Shown: positions 15,230 through 24,891, numbered from the stretch's first letter. The stretch is DNA of 64,000 bases from Streptococcus henryi DSM 19005 (GCF_000376985.1 NZ_AQYA01000029.1:44623-108622), one strand, 5' to 3'. The notes: generated by a model from the letters alone, not told the origin. Made by a program: numbers and translations.

Positions 15230-16099
15230 ATGATTATCTCATCAATATCACAAGGCCTTTTATGGGGAGTTCTTGGTTTAGGAATTTACCTGACCTTTAG
15301 GATTTTGAATTTTCCTGATATGACAACAGAAGGTTCTTTCCCTTTAGGTGGAGCAGTGGCTGTTACCCTCATGAATGCAGGGATTCACCCTCTCTTAGCA
15401 ACCATAGTTGGAGCGCTCGCTGGCTGTGTGGCTGGCTTGGTAACAGGTCTCCTCTACACAAAAGGTAAAATTCCAACCCTCTTAGCGGGAATTCTGGTTA
15501 TGACCTCTTGTAACTCTATCATGCTCATGGTTATGGGCCGTGCTAATCTTGGTCTCTTGGATAGCAGAACGCTTCAAGATTTGCTTCCATTTGCTAAAGA
15601 CAGCAACCTTTTGATACTTGGTTTGATAGCAGTGGTTTTGGTAATAGCAGGGCTGATTTACTTTTTGTATACTAAACTTGGCCAAGCCTACATCGCTACA
15701 GGTGATAATCGCGACATGGCTAAAAGTTTTGGGATCAACACAGACCGAATGGAAGTTATGGGCTTGGTCATCTCAAATGGTTTAATTGCTCTGTCAGGTG
15801 CCCTGGTTTCTCAACAGGATGGCTACGCTGATGTCTCAAAAGGGATTGGGGTTATCGTTATTGGACTTGCCAGCATTATCATCGGTGAAGTTCTTTACTC
15901 AACAGGCCTTACTCTTTTGGAACGTCTTATTGCCATTGTTGTGGGTTCTATTTTCTACCAATTCTTGATTACAGCTGTAATTGCACTTGGTTTCAATACT
16001 AATTACCTCAAACTCTTCAGTGCCCTTGTCCTAGCAATCTGCCTCATGGTACCAGTACTGAAAAATAAATTCTTCAAAGGAGTGACCTTATCGCGATGA
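15230..16099 (+). CDS. trpY: ABC transporter permease, tryptophan type (TrpY)
   Basis: A 289-residue integral membrane permease of the BPD_transp_2 (branched-chain type) family with eight or so hydrophobic helices and the conserved FPDMTTEGSFPLGGA near residues 26-40. It starts 16 bp after trpX and overlaps the ATPase gene by 4 bp, so the three are one operon. It should form the membrane channel of the tryptophan importer. Confidence 0.88.
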   Translation: MIISSISQGLLWGVLGLGIYLTFRILNFPDMTTEGSFPLGGAVAVTLMNAGIHPLLATIVGALAGCVAGLVTGLLYTKGKIPTLLAGILVMTSCNSIMLMVMGRANLGLLDSRTLQDLLPFAKDSNLLILGLIAVVLVIAGLIYFLYTKLGQAYIATGDNRDMAKSFGINTDRMEVMGLVISNGLIALSGALVSQQDGYADVSKGIGVIVIGLASIIIGEVLYSTGLTLLERLIAIVVGSIFYQFLITAVIALGFNTNYLKLFSALVLAICLMVPVLKNKFFKGVTLSR

Positions 16100-16854
16100 A
16101 AAAAATTGTAGAATTAAAAAATGCGACTGTTCAGGTCAATAATGGCTTTGATGAAATGAAAACGATTCTTGATGATGTCAATCTTGATATTTATGAGCAT
16201 GACTTTTTAACCATTCTTGGTGGAAACGGTGCTGGTAAATCAACCCTCTTTAATGTCATTGCAGGGACTTTGATGTTAACTAGCGGCAGCATTTTCATCA
16301 TGGGAGAAGATGTTACGCATCTTCCAGCTGAAAAAAGAGCTAAGTATCTAGCGCGTGTTTTCCAAGATCCTAAAATGGGAACAGCTCCACGTATGACAGT
16401 TGCTGAGAATCTCCTCATTGCTAAATACCGAGGTGACAAGCGCAGCTTTTCCCCAAGAAAAATTCATGCCTTTACAGAAGAATTTACTGGTCTGATTTCT
16501 AAAACTGGAAATGGCTTAGAAAAGCATTTGGAGACTCCGACAGGTCTTTTATCAGGAGGGCAGCGGCAAGCACTTAGTCTCCTTATGGCTACACTAAAGC
16601 GACCTGAACTCTTGCTTCTCGATGAGCATACTGCGGCCCTTGATCCTAAGACAAGTGTATCTCTTATGAATTTGACGGATGAGTTTGTGACTGGGGATAA
16701 ATTGACAGCTCTCATGATTACCCACCATATGGAAGATGCTCTGAAATATGGTAATCGCTTAATTGTCATGAAGGATGGTAAGATTGTTAAGGATCTTAAT
16801 AGCACTGAAAAAGAACAGATGCAGCTCAGTGACTATTATCAATTTTTCGAATAA
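16096..16854 (+). CDS. trpZ: ABC transporter ATP-binding protein, tryptophan type (TrpZ)
   Basis: A 252-residue ABC ATPase. Walker A is GGNGAGKST (about residues 42-50), the signature is LLSGGQRQALSL, Walker B is LLLLDEHTAALD, and the switch His is in ITHHMED. It powers the importer formed with the two upstream genes; the 4-bp overlap with the permease gene indicates coupling. An intrinsic terminator follows. Confidence 0.92.
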   Translation: MKKIVELKNATVQVNNGFDEMKTILDDVNLDIYEHDFLTILGGNGAGKSTLFNVIAGTLMLTSGSIFIMGEDVTHLPAEKRAKYLARVFQDPKMGTAPRMTVAENLLIAKYRGDKRSFSPRKIHAFTEEFTGLISKTGNGLEKHLETPTGLLSGGQRQALSLLMATLKRPELLLLDEHTAALDPKTSVSLMNLTDEFVTGDKLTALMITHHMEDALKYGNRLIVMKDGKIVKDLNSTEKEQMQLSDYYQFFE

Positions 16855-16857
16855 TGT

Positions 16858-16884
16858 AAAAAGCTGGAAGACCTCCAGTTTTTT
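16858..16884 (+). terminator. Terminator of the trpXYZ operon
   Basis: AAGCTGGA pairs with TCCAGTTT, followed by a T-run (16880-16884). Confidence 0.75.
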
Positions 16885-16947
16885 CTATTGCGTCACATTG
16901 AGGTCATAAACTTATGCTATAGTAGATAAAAATAGAAAGAAGGAAAA

Positions 16948-18036
16948 ATGATGAAAATAGCTTTCAAAGAATTGCTTTTTTACAAGAAGAAATACCTACT
17001 TATTGAGCTACTTGTTGTTCTCATGATGTTCATGGTGGTTTTCTTGTCTGGTTTAACGAATGGATTGGCACGCGCGGTAAGCGCTAGTATCGAAAATATG
17101 GATGCTACTTACTTTATAGTAGCAGATGATGCTGATCAGGTTATTACCTATTCATCGCTTTCAGAAGAGAAACAAGATAGCATAGATGAACTGGATCTTG
17201 AGACAGCTACTGCCCTAAATATCCAACGAGGTAGTTTTGCTGAAAAGGGTGAGAAAGATAAAATTGACGTCACTTATTTTGCCGTTGATACCGATAGTTT
17301 TATTGCACCTGAAATCATTTCTGGAAAGACTGCAAGCAAAACGGATACTATTGTTTTAAATGATTCTTACAAGGAAGACGGCTTTGAAATCGGTGATAAA
17401 ATCGTTGATAAGGCTTCTGAGAAAACCCTGACTGTTGTCGGTTTTACTAAGAATAGCATGTATGGTCATACTGCGGCAGCCTATGTCTCAAAAGAGACCT
17501 TTGTTGAAATGAACCAAGAATTGAATCCACAATATCAATGGCTTCCACAGGCTATTGTGACTCAAGATGAGGACCTATCAAGCAAAGAACTTAACAATCT
17601 TGAAATTGTTGATAAGCAAAGTTTAATCAGCAAGATTCCTGGTTATAGTGCTGAACAGTCAACTTTGAATATGATTCTCTGGGTCTTAGTCCTTGCTGCA
17701 GCTGCTATTTTAGGTGTTTTTTTCTATATTGTAACCTTGGAAAAACGCCAGCAATTTGGGGTTATGAAGGCCCTTGGAACAAAAATGTCAGAGATTGCTT
17801 ATCAAGAAATCTCGCAAACATTCCTTTTGTCACTTTTTGGAGTTGTCTTGGGTGATGGTTTGGCTATTCTCTTATCAAGAGTTCTTCCAGCTAGCATGCC
17901 CTTCTTCCTAAACTATGGGGATGTCTTGACGGTATCGGCTGCCTTCATCCTAATTTGTCTCTTGGCTGGCTTGATTTCTGTCTTGAAAGTTAGCCGTATT
18001 GACCCAATCGAAATTATCAATGGAGGTGAGGACTGA
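16948..18036 (+). CDS. hrtB: HrtB-like ABC transporter permease (FtsX/MacB type)
   Basis: A 362-residue permease with one N-terminal transmembrane helix (YLLIELLVVLMMFMVVFLSGL), a large extracytoplasmic domain (about 50-235) and three C-terminal helices (MILWVLVLAAAAILGVFFYI, FLLSLFGVVLGDGLAILL, VSAAFILICLLAGLISVL). The opening KIAFKELLFYKKKYLL and LSGLTNGLARA closely follow the HrtB pattern of haem exporters. The ATPase gene begins one base before its end, and a two-component system follows. Haem or another membrane-active toxin is the likely substrate; haem is inferred from family similarity only. Confidence 0.75.
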   Translation: MMKIAFKELLFYKKKYLLIELLVVLMMFMVVFLSGLTNGLARAVSASIENMDATYFIVADDADQVITYSSLSEEKQDSIDELDLETATALNIQRGSFAEKGEKDKIDVTYFAVDTDSFIAPEIISGKTASKTDTIVLNDSYKEDGFEIGDKIVDKASEKTLTVVGFTKNSMYGHTAAAYVSKETFVEMNQELNPQYQWLPQAIVTQDEDLSSKELNNLEIVDKQSLISKIPGYSAEQSTLNMILWVLVLAAAAILGVFFYIVTLEKRQQFGVMKALGTKMSEIAYQEISQTFLLSLFGVVLGDGLAILLSRVLPASMPFFLNYGDVLTVSAAFILICLLAGLISVLKVSRIDPIEIINGGED

Positions 18037-18713
18037 TGTCAGTTTTAAACTTAAAAGCAATTAGTAAGTCTTATCAAGATGGTGAAGAAGAACGTACAAT
18101 CTTAGATAAGCTTGACTTACAAGTATCGGCTGGTGAGTTCGTTGCCATCCTTGGACCTTCGGGTTCTGGTAAAAGTACTCTCTTATCCATTGCAGGTGCC
18201 CTCCTATCAGCTGATTCTGGAGAAATCTATCTCGATGGAGAAAAGGTTGGCTCACAAAAAGAGTGGACCAAACTCCGTCGTGAAAAAATTGGCTTTATAT
18301 TCCAAAATCATCAATTGTTGCCATTTTTGACAATAGCAGAGCAGTTAGACATGATTGGTAAATTCTCTAAACGTTTTTCAAAAACAGAGATAAAACAACG
18401 TCAAGAAGCTTTGCTGTCAGAATTAGGGATTGCAGACTGTGCTAAAAAGTACCCTAAACAGCTCTCAGGCGGTCAAAAGCAGCGCGCAGCTATTGCCAGA
18501 GCCTTCCTCAACCAACCAAGTTTAATCCTTGCTGACGAACCGACAGCAAGTCTTGATGCTAGTCGTGGCCGTCAAGTGGCTGAGCTGATACGCCAAGAGG
18601 TTAAGGAAAGACAGACAGCTGTCGTTATGGTAACTCATGATGAGCGCATCCTAGATGTGGTGGATACGGTCTATCGTCTGGAAAATGCTAAGCTTGTTAA
18701 AGTTAATAACTAA
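18036..18713 (+). CDS. hrtA: HrtA-like ABC transporter ATP-binding protein
   Basis: A 225-residue MacB/LolD-type ATPase: Walker A GPSGSGKST (about 42-50), Q-loop FQNHQLLPFL, signature QLSGGQKQRAAIARAF, Walker B LILADEPTASLD, and switch His in VTHDE. It overlaps the permease gene and should drive efflux with it. Confidence 0.85.
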   Translation: MSVLNLKAISKSYQDGEEERTILDKLDLQVSAGEFVAILGPSGSGKSTLLSIAGALLSADSGEIYLDGEKVGSQKEWTKLRREKIGFIFQNHQLLPFLTIAEQLDMIGKFSKRFSKTEIKQRQEALLSELGIADCAKKYPKQLSGGQKQRAAIARAFLNQPSLILADEPTASLDASRGRQVAELIRQEVKERQTAVVMVTHDERILDVVDTVYRLENAKLVKVNN

Positions 18714-18759
18714 AAAATCATGATACAATAAGTAGAAGAACATTTGTAAAGGATTTATC

Positions 18760-19446
18760 ATGATTAAACTTCTGGTCGTTGAAGATGATAGGGTGATTCA
18801 AAAGCTGATTTCAACACGCCTAAAACAAGATGGTTATAGTGTTTTATTGGCCTCAGATGGTCAAGAGGCACTTGACTTATTATCATCCACTCAAGTTGAT
18901 TTAGTGATTACAGATTTGATGATGCCCCATTTAGATGGACTAGGCTTGATTAAAGCTCTAAGAGCAGCTAACTACAACTTGCCAATTCTTATTGTTTCTG
19001 CCAAAGGACAGCTAGAGGATTTGGAAGATGGTTTTGAGCTTGGTGCTGATGACTATATGGTTAAACCCCTTGTTTTGAAAGAACTTAGTTTACGGGTCAA
19101 GGCACTCCTACGAAGAGCACAAATTAATGCAGATCATCAAATTAGAATTGGTTCCCTGGTTTTAGATGAGGAGAGCTACAGTTTGATAAATGGGAAGAGC
19201 CTGCTGACCTTTCCAAAAAAGGAATTCCAAGTTCTCTATCATCTCTTAGGTCAGCCCAATAAAATTTTTACTCGACTGGATTTGCTTGATGCTATTTGGG
19301 GCATGGAAGAAGATTATGATGAACGCCTGATTGATGCCTGTATCAAAAAAATTCGACAAAAGATTGCAGCCTATCCCTTAATCCAAGTTCAGACCGTTCG
19401 TGGTGTTGGTTACAAGGCTATTATAAACGAGGATTCAAATGACTAA
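18760..19446 (+). CDS. OmpR/PhoB-family response regulator
   Basis: A 228-residue regulator: receiver domain with acidic pocket Asp9-Asp10, phosphoacceptor Asp52 (VITDLMMPHLDG), and conserved Lys102 (DYMVKPL). The C-terminal winged helix (about 125-225) has ERLIDACIKKIRQKI and TVRGVGYK. It lies 46 bp after the transporter genes and overlaps the kinase gene by 8 bp. It probably controls the adjacent hrtBA-like genes, resembling HssR-HrtBA organisation in other Gram-positives. Confidence 0.92.
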   Translation: MIKLLVVEDDRVIQKLISTRLKQDGYSVLLASDGQEALDLLSSTQVDLVITDLMMPHLDGLGLIKALRAANYNLPILIVSAKGQLEDLEDGFELGADDYMVKPLVLKELSLRVKALLRRAQINADHQIRIGSLVLDEESYSLINGKSLLTFPKKEFQVLYHLLGQPNKIFTRLDLLDAIWGMEEDYDERLIDACIKKIRQKIAAYPLIQVQTVRGVGYKAIINEDSND

Positions 19447-20509
19447 AAAACGTCTTTTCCGCATGCCCTTAAGACCTTATTTTACCCTCTTATTTGTCTT
19501 TATCTTGATTTCAAGTTGTCTTTTGGCGACAGGTTTAGTTGTAGGGGGATTGCTTTGGTTCAACCAAGGTCAGTGGGATAGAAATCACTTGATTTTAGCT
19601 CTGCTATTGACCTGTGCCCTAACTATCGGATTTGGGGCATTGACTATGTGGTTTGGGGCCTATCGCTTGACGCAGCCCCTAATTGAGATGAATCAAGCGG
19701 TCATTGAGATTGCCAAGGGGGATTTCTCCACACAAATTCATCGAAGTCAAACCTCGCGCAAAGGCTACCCTTATCTTAATGAATTGGATCAATTGTCTCT
19801 AAATATCAATCATATGGCTCTGGACTTAGGTCAGCTGGAGGCAATGCGTCGTAGCTTTGTTTCTAGTGTTGCCCATGAGTTTAAGACGCCTTTAACCTCC
19901 CTTTCGGGCATAGCAGAGCTTCTTCAGGAGCAGGATTTACCACAAGAAGAAAAGAAAGAACTTCTAAGTCTTCTAGCCCAAGAGACGCAGCGCTTATCTC
20001 AATTAGCGGATATGATTCTCAGTTTGTCTAGAGTGGAAAATCAGACTAGGCTTGCAAAAGATGACCTGATTAGGCTGGATGAGCAGTTGAGGCAAGCCAT
20101 TATTCTGATTACAGAAAAATGGTCCCATCGAACCATTGAGATTAGTCTGGATTGTCCTGAGATGACTCTGCTATCTAATGCCAATCTTTTGATGGAAGTT
20201 TGGATCAATCTCCTAGACAATGCTGTAAAATATTCAAAAGAGCCTATCGAGATTTCAATTAAGGTCAGAAAAAGTGAAGATAGCCTAGAAGTTGTTATTT
20301 CTGATAAGGGCATTGGCATGGCTTCTCAGGAATTGGACCGCGCTTTTGAAAGTTTTTATCAAGCGGATGCTTCTCATAAAAGAGAGGGAAGTGGTCTAGG
20401 TTTAGCCATAGTTAAGAGCATCATCCAACATCTTGATGGCAGCATTAGCTTGACTAGCCAAGTTCAAAAAGGAACAAGGGTGTCTGTCTTCTTACCAACT
20501 GGAGTTTAA
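19439..20509 (+). CDS. Sensor histidine kinase with minimal external domain
   Basis: A 356-residue kinase with two transmembrane helices (about 14-41 and 51-74) joined by a loop of only about nine residues. A HAMP-like linker, the HisKA box SSVAHEFKTPLTSL with His146, and a HATPase domain follow (N-box LLDNAVKYS, G boxes ISDKGIGM and GSGLGLAI). The near-absence of an external domain means the signal is sensed in the membrane or through a partner such as the upstream ABC transporter. HssS kinases usually have a larger external domain, so I do not use that name. Confidence 0.9.
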   Translation: MTKKRLFRMPLRPYFTLLFVFILISSCLLATGLVVGGLLWFNQGQWDRNHLILALLLTCALTIGFGALTMWFGAYRLTQPLIEMNQAVIEIAKGDFSTQIHRSQTSRKGYPYLNELDQLSLNINHMALDLGQLEAMRRSFVSSVAHEFKTPLTSLSGIAELLQEQDLPQEEKKELLSLLAQETQRLSQLADMILSLSRVENQTRLAKDDLIRLDEQLRQAIILITEKWSHRTIEISLDCPEMTLLSNANLLMEVWINLLDNAVKYSKEPIEISIKVRKSEDSLEVVISDKGIGMASQELDRAFESFYQADASHKREGSGLGLAIVKSIIQHLDGSISLTSQVQKGTRVSVFLPTGV

Positions 20510-20619
20510 AAGATTCAAAAAAAATTCTTGTGCTGGGTTCAAGTTCGATGTCAAAAGTAAGTGTTTCATGTAGGTTATTAGAGTATCAAAGATCGCTTGC
20601 TAAACTTCATAAAGAAAGT

Positions 20620-20657
20620 TCTACCTTATCAAAAAATTGTTGATAGGGTAGATTTTT
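20620..20657 (+). terminator. Terminator after the two-component operon
   Basis: A 13-bp stem (20620-20632 with 20640-20652, one G-T pair), a seven-base loop and TTTTT. A second small AATACTC/GAGTATT hairpin follows at 20658-20674. Confidence 0.85.
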
Positions 20658-20738
20658 AATACTCTTTGAGTATTAACGAAAGGACATTGCCTAGCTTCCT
20701 TTTTTATATGGTTATTTCCAGAAAAATCTTTGAAAATG

Positions 20739-20935
20739 TGGTACAATAATAGTGCTGTAATTCGACTTGTCTATGCCCACATGAATGGGTGTTTTGGCAA
20801 GGACCGTTTGTGAGAAAAAGCGTCAGAGTTCTACATTTGAAATCAATTGAAAGATAGTAAACAAGTATTTATCATTGAAAATTGATTGTGTTAAAAGCTC
20901 TGCTATGAAAATAAAAATTCCAAAAAGGAGATCTA
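20739..20935 (+). promoter_or_regulatory. Promoter and long structured 5' leader of rnjB
   Basis: An extended -10 TGGTACAAT (20739-20747) implies a transcript start near 20754 and an untranslated leader of about 180 nt. The leader begins with a hairpin in which CTTG and GCCCAC pair with GGGTG and CAAG around 20767-20803. Long leaders in RNase J genes could allow autoregulation by cleavage; this is an inference. The 20510-20935 gap holds this leader and the preceding terminator and no gene. Confidence 0.5.
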
Positions 20936-22594
20936 ATGAGCGATATTAAGATTATCGCCCTTGGAGGTGTCCGTGAGAACGGTAAAAACCTCTATGTGGT
21001 TGAAGTAAATGATTCTATATTCGTACTTGATGCAGGACTCAAGTACCCTGAAAATGAACAATTAGGTGTGGATGTGGTTATTCCAAACCTTGATTATTTG
21101 ATTGAAAACAAGAAGCGTGTGCAAGGGATTTTCCTAACCCATGGGCATGCGGATGCTATCGGTGCACTTCCTTATATTATTTCTGAAGTTAAAGCACCTG
21201 TCTTTGGTTCACCTTTGACAATCGAATTGGCTAAATTATTTGTTAAGAATAATGGGCCAAAGAAATTCAATAATTTCCATGTTGTGGATGCGGAAACCGA
21301 AATTGATTTTCAAGATGCAACCATTTCATTCTTTAAAACAACTCACTCTATTCCAGAAAGCTTAGGTATTGTTGTTGGGACAGAAGAAGGAAATATTGTC
21401 TACACTGGTGACTTTAAATTTGATCAGGCTGCTCGTCCATATTACAAGACAGACTTATCACGTTTAGCAGAAATTGGACGCGAAGGTGTCTTGGCACTTC
21501 TTTCAGATTCTGCAAATGCGACAAGCACTGTCCAAACTGCAAGCGAAGCAGAAGTTGGTGTTGAAATTGATAATGTAATTGCGGATGCTGAAGGGCGTGT
21601 TATCGTTGCAGCAGTTGCGTCTAACCTTGTTCGTATTCAACAAGTTTTTGATTCAGCAGCAGATCATGGTCGCCGAGTTGTTTTGACTGGATATGATGTT
21701 GAAAATATTGTACGCACAGCTATTCGTATGAAACGTCTTCGTGTATCTGATGAAAAGCTTATTATTAAGCCGAAAGAAATGGACAAATTTGAAGACCATG
21801 AGTTAATTATTTTGGATGCGGGTCGTATGGGTGAACCAATTAACAGCCTACAAAAGATGGCTATCGGTCGTCACCGTTTTGTTCAAATTAAAGAAGGTGA
21901 CTTGGTTTACATCGTTACAACACCAAGTATTGCTAAAGAAGCAGTGGTTGCACGTACAGAAAATTTGGTTTACAAAGCTGGTGGTTCTGTCAAATTAATT
22001 ACTCAAAACTTGCGTGTATCAGGTCATGCCAATGGACGTGATTTACAGTTGTTGATTAACCTTCTGCATCCTAAATATCTTTTCCCAATTCAAGGGGAGT
22101 ATCGTGATCTTGCAGCTCATGCTGATGTGGCGCAAGAAATTGGTATGTTTCCAGAGAACATTTATATCGTTAAACGTGGTGATATTATGGTCCATAGTAA
22201 GGATGGATTCCTTCACGAAGGAAGTGTTCCTGCTGGGGATGTCATGATTGACGGTAATGCCATTGGTGATGTAGGGAATATTGTTCTTCGCGACCGTAAA
22301 GTCTTATCTGAAGATGGTATTTTCATTGTAGCTATCACAGTTAACAAGCGTGAAAAGAAAATTATTTCTAAAGCGAAAGTTCATACCCGCGGTTTTGTCT
22401 ATGTTAAGAAGAGTCGCGACATCTTGCGTGAGGCTGCAGATTTGGTGAACACAACTGTTGAGAATTATTTAGCTCAAGATACGTTTGATTGGGGTGAACT
22501 TAAGGGTTCTGTTCGCGATGACCTTGCTAAGTTCCTCTTTGACCAAACAAAACGCCGCCCAGCCATTTTACCGGTTGTCATGGAAGTGCGTTAA
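20936..22594 (+). CDS. rnjB: Ribonuclease J2
   Basis: A 552-residue metallo-beta-lactamase/beta-CASP ribonuclease that works with RNase J1 in mRNA decay and rRNA maturation. The usual HxHxDH motif reads HGHADAI here (His69, His71, Asp73, but Ala74), and the later HGEYR motif reads QGEYR, so two metal or catalytic residues are lost, as known for RNase J2 of streptococci. YTGDFKFD and SGHAN are kept. It carries the C-terminal domain and an intact length. An AAAGGAG site precedes the ATG. Followed by estA, a neighbour conserved in streptococci. Confidence 0.9.
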   Translation: MSDIKIIALGGVRENGKNLYVVEVNDSIFVLDAGLKYPENEQLGVDVVIPNLDYLIENKKRVQGIFLTHGHADAIGALPYIISEVKAPVFGSPLTIELAKLFVKNNGPKKFNNFHVVDAETEIDFQDATISFFKTTHSIPESLGIVVGTEEGNIVYTGDFKFDQAARPYYKTDLSRLAEIGREGVLALLSDSANATSTVQTASEAEVGVEIDNVIADAEGRVIVAAVASNLVRIQQVFDSAADHGRRVVLTGYDVENIVRTAIRMKRLRVSDEKLIIKPKEMDKFEDHELIILDAGRMGEPINSLQKMAIGRHRFVQIKEGDLVYIVTTPSIAKEAVVARTENLVYKAGGSVKLITQNLRVSGHANGRDLQLLINLLHPKYLFPIQGEYRDLAAHADVAQEIGMFPENIYIVKRGDIMVHSKDGFLHEGSVPAGDVMIDGNAIGDVGNIVLRDRKVLSEDGIFIVAITVNKREKKIISKAKVHTRGFVYVKKSRDILREAADLVNTTVENYLAQDTFDWGELKGSVRDDLAKFLFDQTKRRPAILPVVMEVR

Positions 22595-22713
22595 TAATCT
22601 CAGAATTCAAAGACTAGTTTCCATTCTTCAGTAAGAGAAAAGGTAGCTCAGTGTTTGAAAATTTAAAAATAAGGAAAGGCTAGTTTACTGGTCTTTTCTT
22701 GTAGGAGGAATTT

Positions 22714-23502
22714 ATGGCATTTTTTAAAATTGAATATAACTCAAAAGTTTTAGGGATGGAGTGGCAGGTCAATGTCATTTATCCAGATGCCTTTGAATTA
22801 GCAGCTGATGAAGTAGATGACCAGGATATTCCAGTTCTTTACTTGTTACATGGTATGGGTGGCAATGAGAATTCATGGCAGAAGCGTACTGCTATTGAAC
22901 GTTTGCTTCGTCATACGAATCTTATTGTGGTTATGCCTTCAACTGATTTGGGATGGTACACTGATACAGCTTATGGTTTGCCTTACTTTACTGCATTGGC
23001 GGAAGAATTGCCGCAAGTTCTGCACCGCTTTTTCCCAAATATGAGCCAAAAGCGTGAGAAAACTTTTATTGCTGGGGTTTCTATGGGAGGCTATGGGGCT
23101 TATAAAATGGCTTTGGCTACTGACAACTTTTCACATGCAGGTGCATTTTCGGGTACCCTTAATCTCAATGCTAGCGATTTGATTGATAAATCACCTGAAC
23201 AAAAACCTTATTGGCAAGGTATTTTTGGGGATTTGGATAATAGCAAAGCGCTTGAAGAGCACTATCTCACCACTTTGGCTCAAAAATCTGATAAGCGCAC
23301 CAAGTTCTATGCTTGGTGTGGTTACGAAGATTTTCTTTACCAGGCCAATGAAGTTGGTATCGCAGAGTTGAGGAAATACGGCTTGGATATTGATTATCGC
23401 AATGACCATGGTACCCATGATTGGTATTATTGGGAAAAACAGCTTGAAGCCTTTTTAGAGTGGTTGCCAGTTAAGTATGTTAAGGAAGAACGTCTTTCTT
23501 AA
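22714..23502 (+). CDS. estA: Esterase EstA (tributyrin esterase, esterase D-like)
   Basis: A 262-residue alpha/beta hydrolase of the esterase D family. The nucleophile is Ser123 in [10 protein letters not shown], the oxyanion region is [12 protein letters not shown], and the catalytic His is probably in [11 protein letters not shown] near the C-terminus. It has no signal peptide and should act in the cytosol on short-chain esters. A GGAGG ribosome site precedes it. Confidence 0.88.
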   Translation: MAFFKIEYNSKVLGMEWQVNVIYPDAFELAADEVDDQDIPVLYLLHGMGGNENSWQKRTAIERLLRHTNLIVVMPSTDLGWYTDTAYGLPYFTALAEELPQVLHRFFPNMSQKREKTFIAGVSMGGYGAYKMALATDNFSHAGAFSGTLNLNASDLIDKSPEQKPYWQGIFGDLDNSKALEEHYLTTLAQKSDKRTKFYAWCGYEDFLYQANEVGIAELRKYGLDIDYRNDHGTHDWYYWEKQLEAFLEWLPVKYVKEERLS

Positions 23503-23576
23503 TAATTTGTAATCTGAAATTGTTGCTAGTTTTTCTTTCTAAGAGTCCGCTAGCTAAAGCTTATTTTAAGATAGAA

Positions 23577-23648
23577 AAAAGAAAATGATATTTGATTGAT
23601 CCCTTGTCTGCTAGATAGCAGGGAGTTCATCTATCATTTTCTTATCTT
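23577..23648. terminator. Bidirectional-looking terminator stem after estA
   Basis: AAGAAAATGATA at about 23579 pairs with TATCATTTTCTT at about 23632, and an inner CTGCT/AGCAG hairpin forms the tip. Uracil-rich sequence lies on the 3' side. Confidence 0.7.
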
Positions 23649-23668
23649 TTTTTGGTATAATGTTAACT

Positions 23669-23863
23669 ATGAATATTGCACATTTTTTGTTAATGGCACT
23701 TGTTTGTGCTTTTGAAACTTATTTTTTTAATGAAGCCATTTTTTCGGGATCTTACCTCGTAGCAATTCTCTGGGGAATCTTACTTCTAAGAGATTTACAA
23801 CGCGTCTATCGTGTGACAAAAGTGACTCAGGCTATTCTTTCAGCTACCAAGAAGAAAGACTGA
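23669..23863 (+). CDS. Small membrane protein, DUF3272-like
   Basis: A 64-residue protein (MNIAHFLLMALVCAFETYFF...) with two hydrophobic helices and a basic tail, matching the small streptococcal DUF3272 type. The -10 box TGGTATAAT at about 23653-23661 lies so close that the message would begin at or next to the ATG at 23669, so it may be leaderless; an ATG at 23660 overlaps the -10. Its 3' end overlaps the 3' end of birA on the other strand by 20 bp. The function is unknown. Confidence 0.7.
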   Translation: MNIAHFLLMALVCAFETYFFNEAIFSGSYLVAILWGILLLRDLQRVYRVTKVTQAILSATKKKD

Positions 23864-24779
23864 CTTCACCGCTGCGAAGCGTCATTTCTTGACCATTTTC
23901 AAGTCTTACAATGAGATGTCCTTGGTCTGTTATTTCTTCTGCAATGCCACTTATGGTTACATCATTTTCAATGAAGGTCACTTGTTTATCTAGAACGAGT
24001 GACTTTTCTTTATAGACTCGAATTAATTCATGTTCTGGGATGGTGAAAAAGAGGTGCCAAATTTCTGTAATCAATTGATTGCGCGTGATGCTTGGTTCTG
24101 AAGTACAAAGGCTAGTTGCTTTGCTCTGCAATTCTTCTGGCAAAGAAGAAACATGGAGATTTAGGCCAACTCCAATGACGATGTCTGTCACGAGACCTGT
24201 TTCGATAGAAGCGACAGCCTCAGTTAGAATGCCTGCTATTTTTTTCCCATCCAAATAGATATCGTTAACCCACTTAATGTCGGTTTGAATACCAGTTAAG
24301 CGTGAAATTGCTTTGACGATGCTTGAAGCAACCATGAGAGTGTAGGAAGGGACGTCATCAAATGGACAGTTTGGTTTGAGATGGAGTGACATATAAATGC
24401 CGCCTTGCTCAGATGCATAAAAAGTTCGTCCGAACCTTCCCTTGGCATTTTTTTGACTGGGAGCTAGATAAAGGTGAGGGGCTGCTGTATCAGTTTCAAT
24501 TCCTCGCTTTGCATCTTGTTGAGTTGAATCACTTTTTTCATTTAAAGAGACATCTATCCCCAAAGTTCTACTTATTTTTTCTGGCAGAAGGAGATCCCCT
24601 GAGATAATTTTGTATCCTCTGTTTTTTACGGATTCAATTTGAATGCCTTTGCTTTCTAATGTTTGGATTGCTTTCCAAATTGCAGTGCGGGATAATTCAA
24701 ATTCCTGTGCTAGTTTTTCGCCACTTGTAAAGTCGGATTGTTGACTGAGGTAGTCGTATAGTCTTTCATATGTTTTCAT
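23844..24779 (-). CDS. birA: Biotin protein ligase / biotin repressor BirA
   Basis: A 311-residue bifunctional BirA: N-terminal winged HTH (FTSGEKLAQEFELSRTAIWK, about 18-40), then the ligase core with GRFGRTFYASEQGGIYMSL (biotinyl-AMP loop), IKWVNDIYLDGKKIAGILTE and a C-terminal SH3-like domain. It attaches biotin to carboxylases and probably represses biotin uptake genes. The ATG at 24779 is chosen; a TATACT box lies six bases upstream, so the message may be leaderless. Confidence 0.93.
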   Translation of the reverse strand: MKTYERLYDYLSQQSDFTSGEKLAQEFELSRTAIWKAIQTLESKGIQIESVKNRGYKIISGDLLLPEKISRTLGIDVSLNEKSDSTQQDAKRGIETDTAAPHLYLAPSQKNAKGRFGRTFYASEQGGIYMSLHLKPNCPFDDVPSYTLMVASSIVKAISRLTGIQTDIKWVNDIYLDGKKIAGILTEAVASIETGLVTDIVIGVGLNLHVSSLPEELQSKATSLCTSEPSITRNQLITEIWHLFFTIPEHELIRVYKEKSLVLDKQVTFIENDVTISGIAEEITDQGHLIVRLENGQEMTLRSGEVSLSSW

Positions 24780-24879
24780 AAATATAGTATAATACATTTT
24801 TCTTATTTTTGTTGCTTTTGATAGAGAAAAATTATCAGTAATTTATCAATTTTTTATATCATATTTTCGTGAAGCATGG

Positions 24880-24885
24880 TACAAT
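24880..24885 (+). promoter_or_regulatory. -10 element of the structured RNA region upstream of metK
   Basis: TACAAT in the context ATGGTACAATAGG (TG and one base before it, an extended -10). A transcript would start near 24892. Confidence 0.5.
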
Positions 24886-24891
24886 AGGTGG

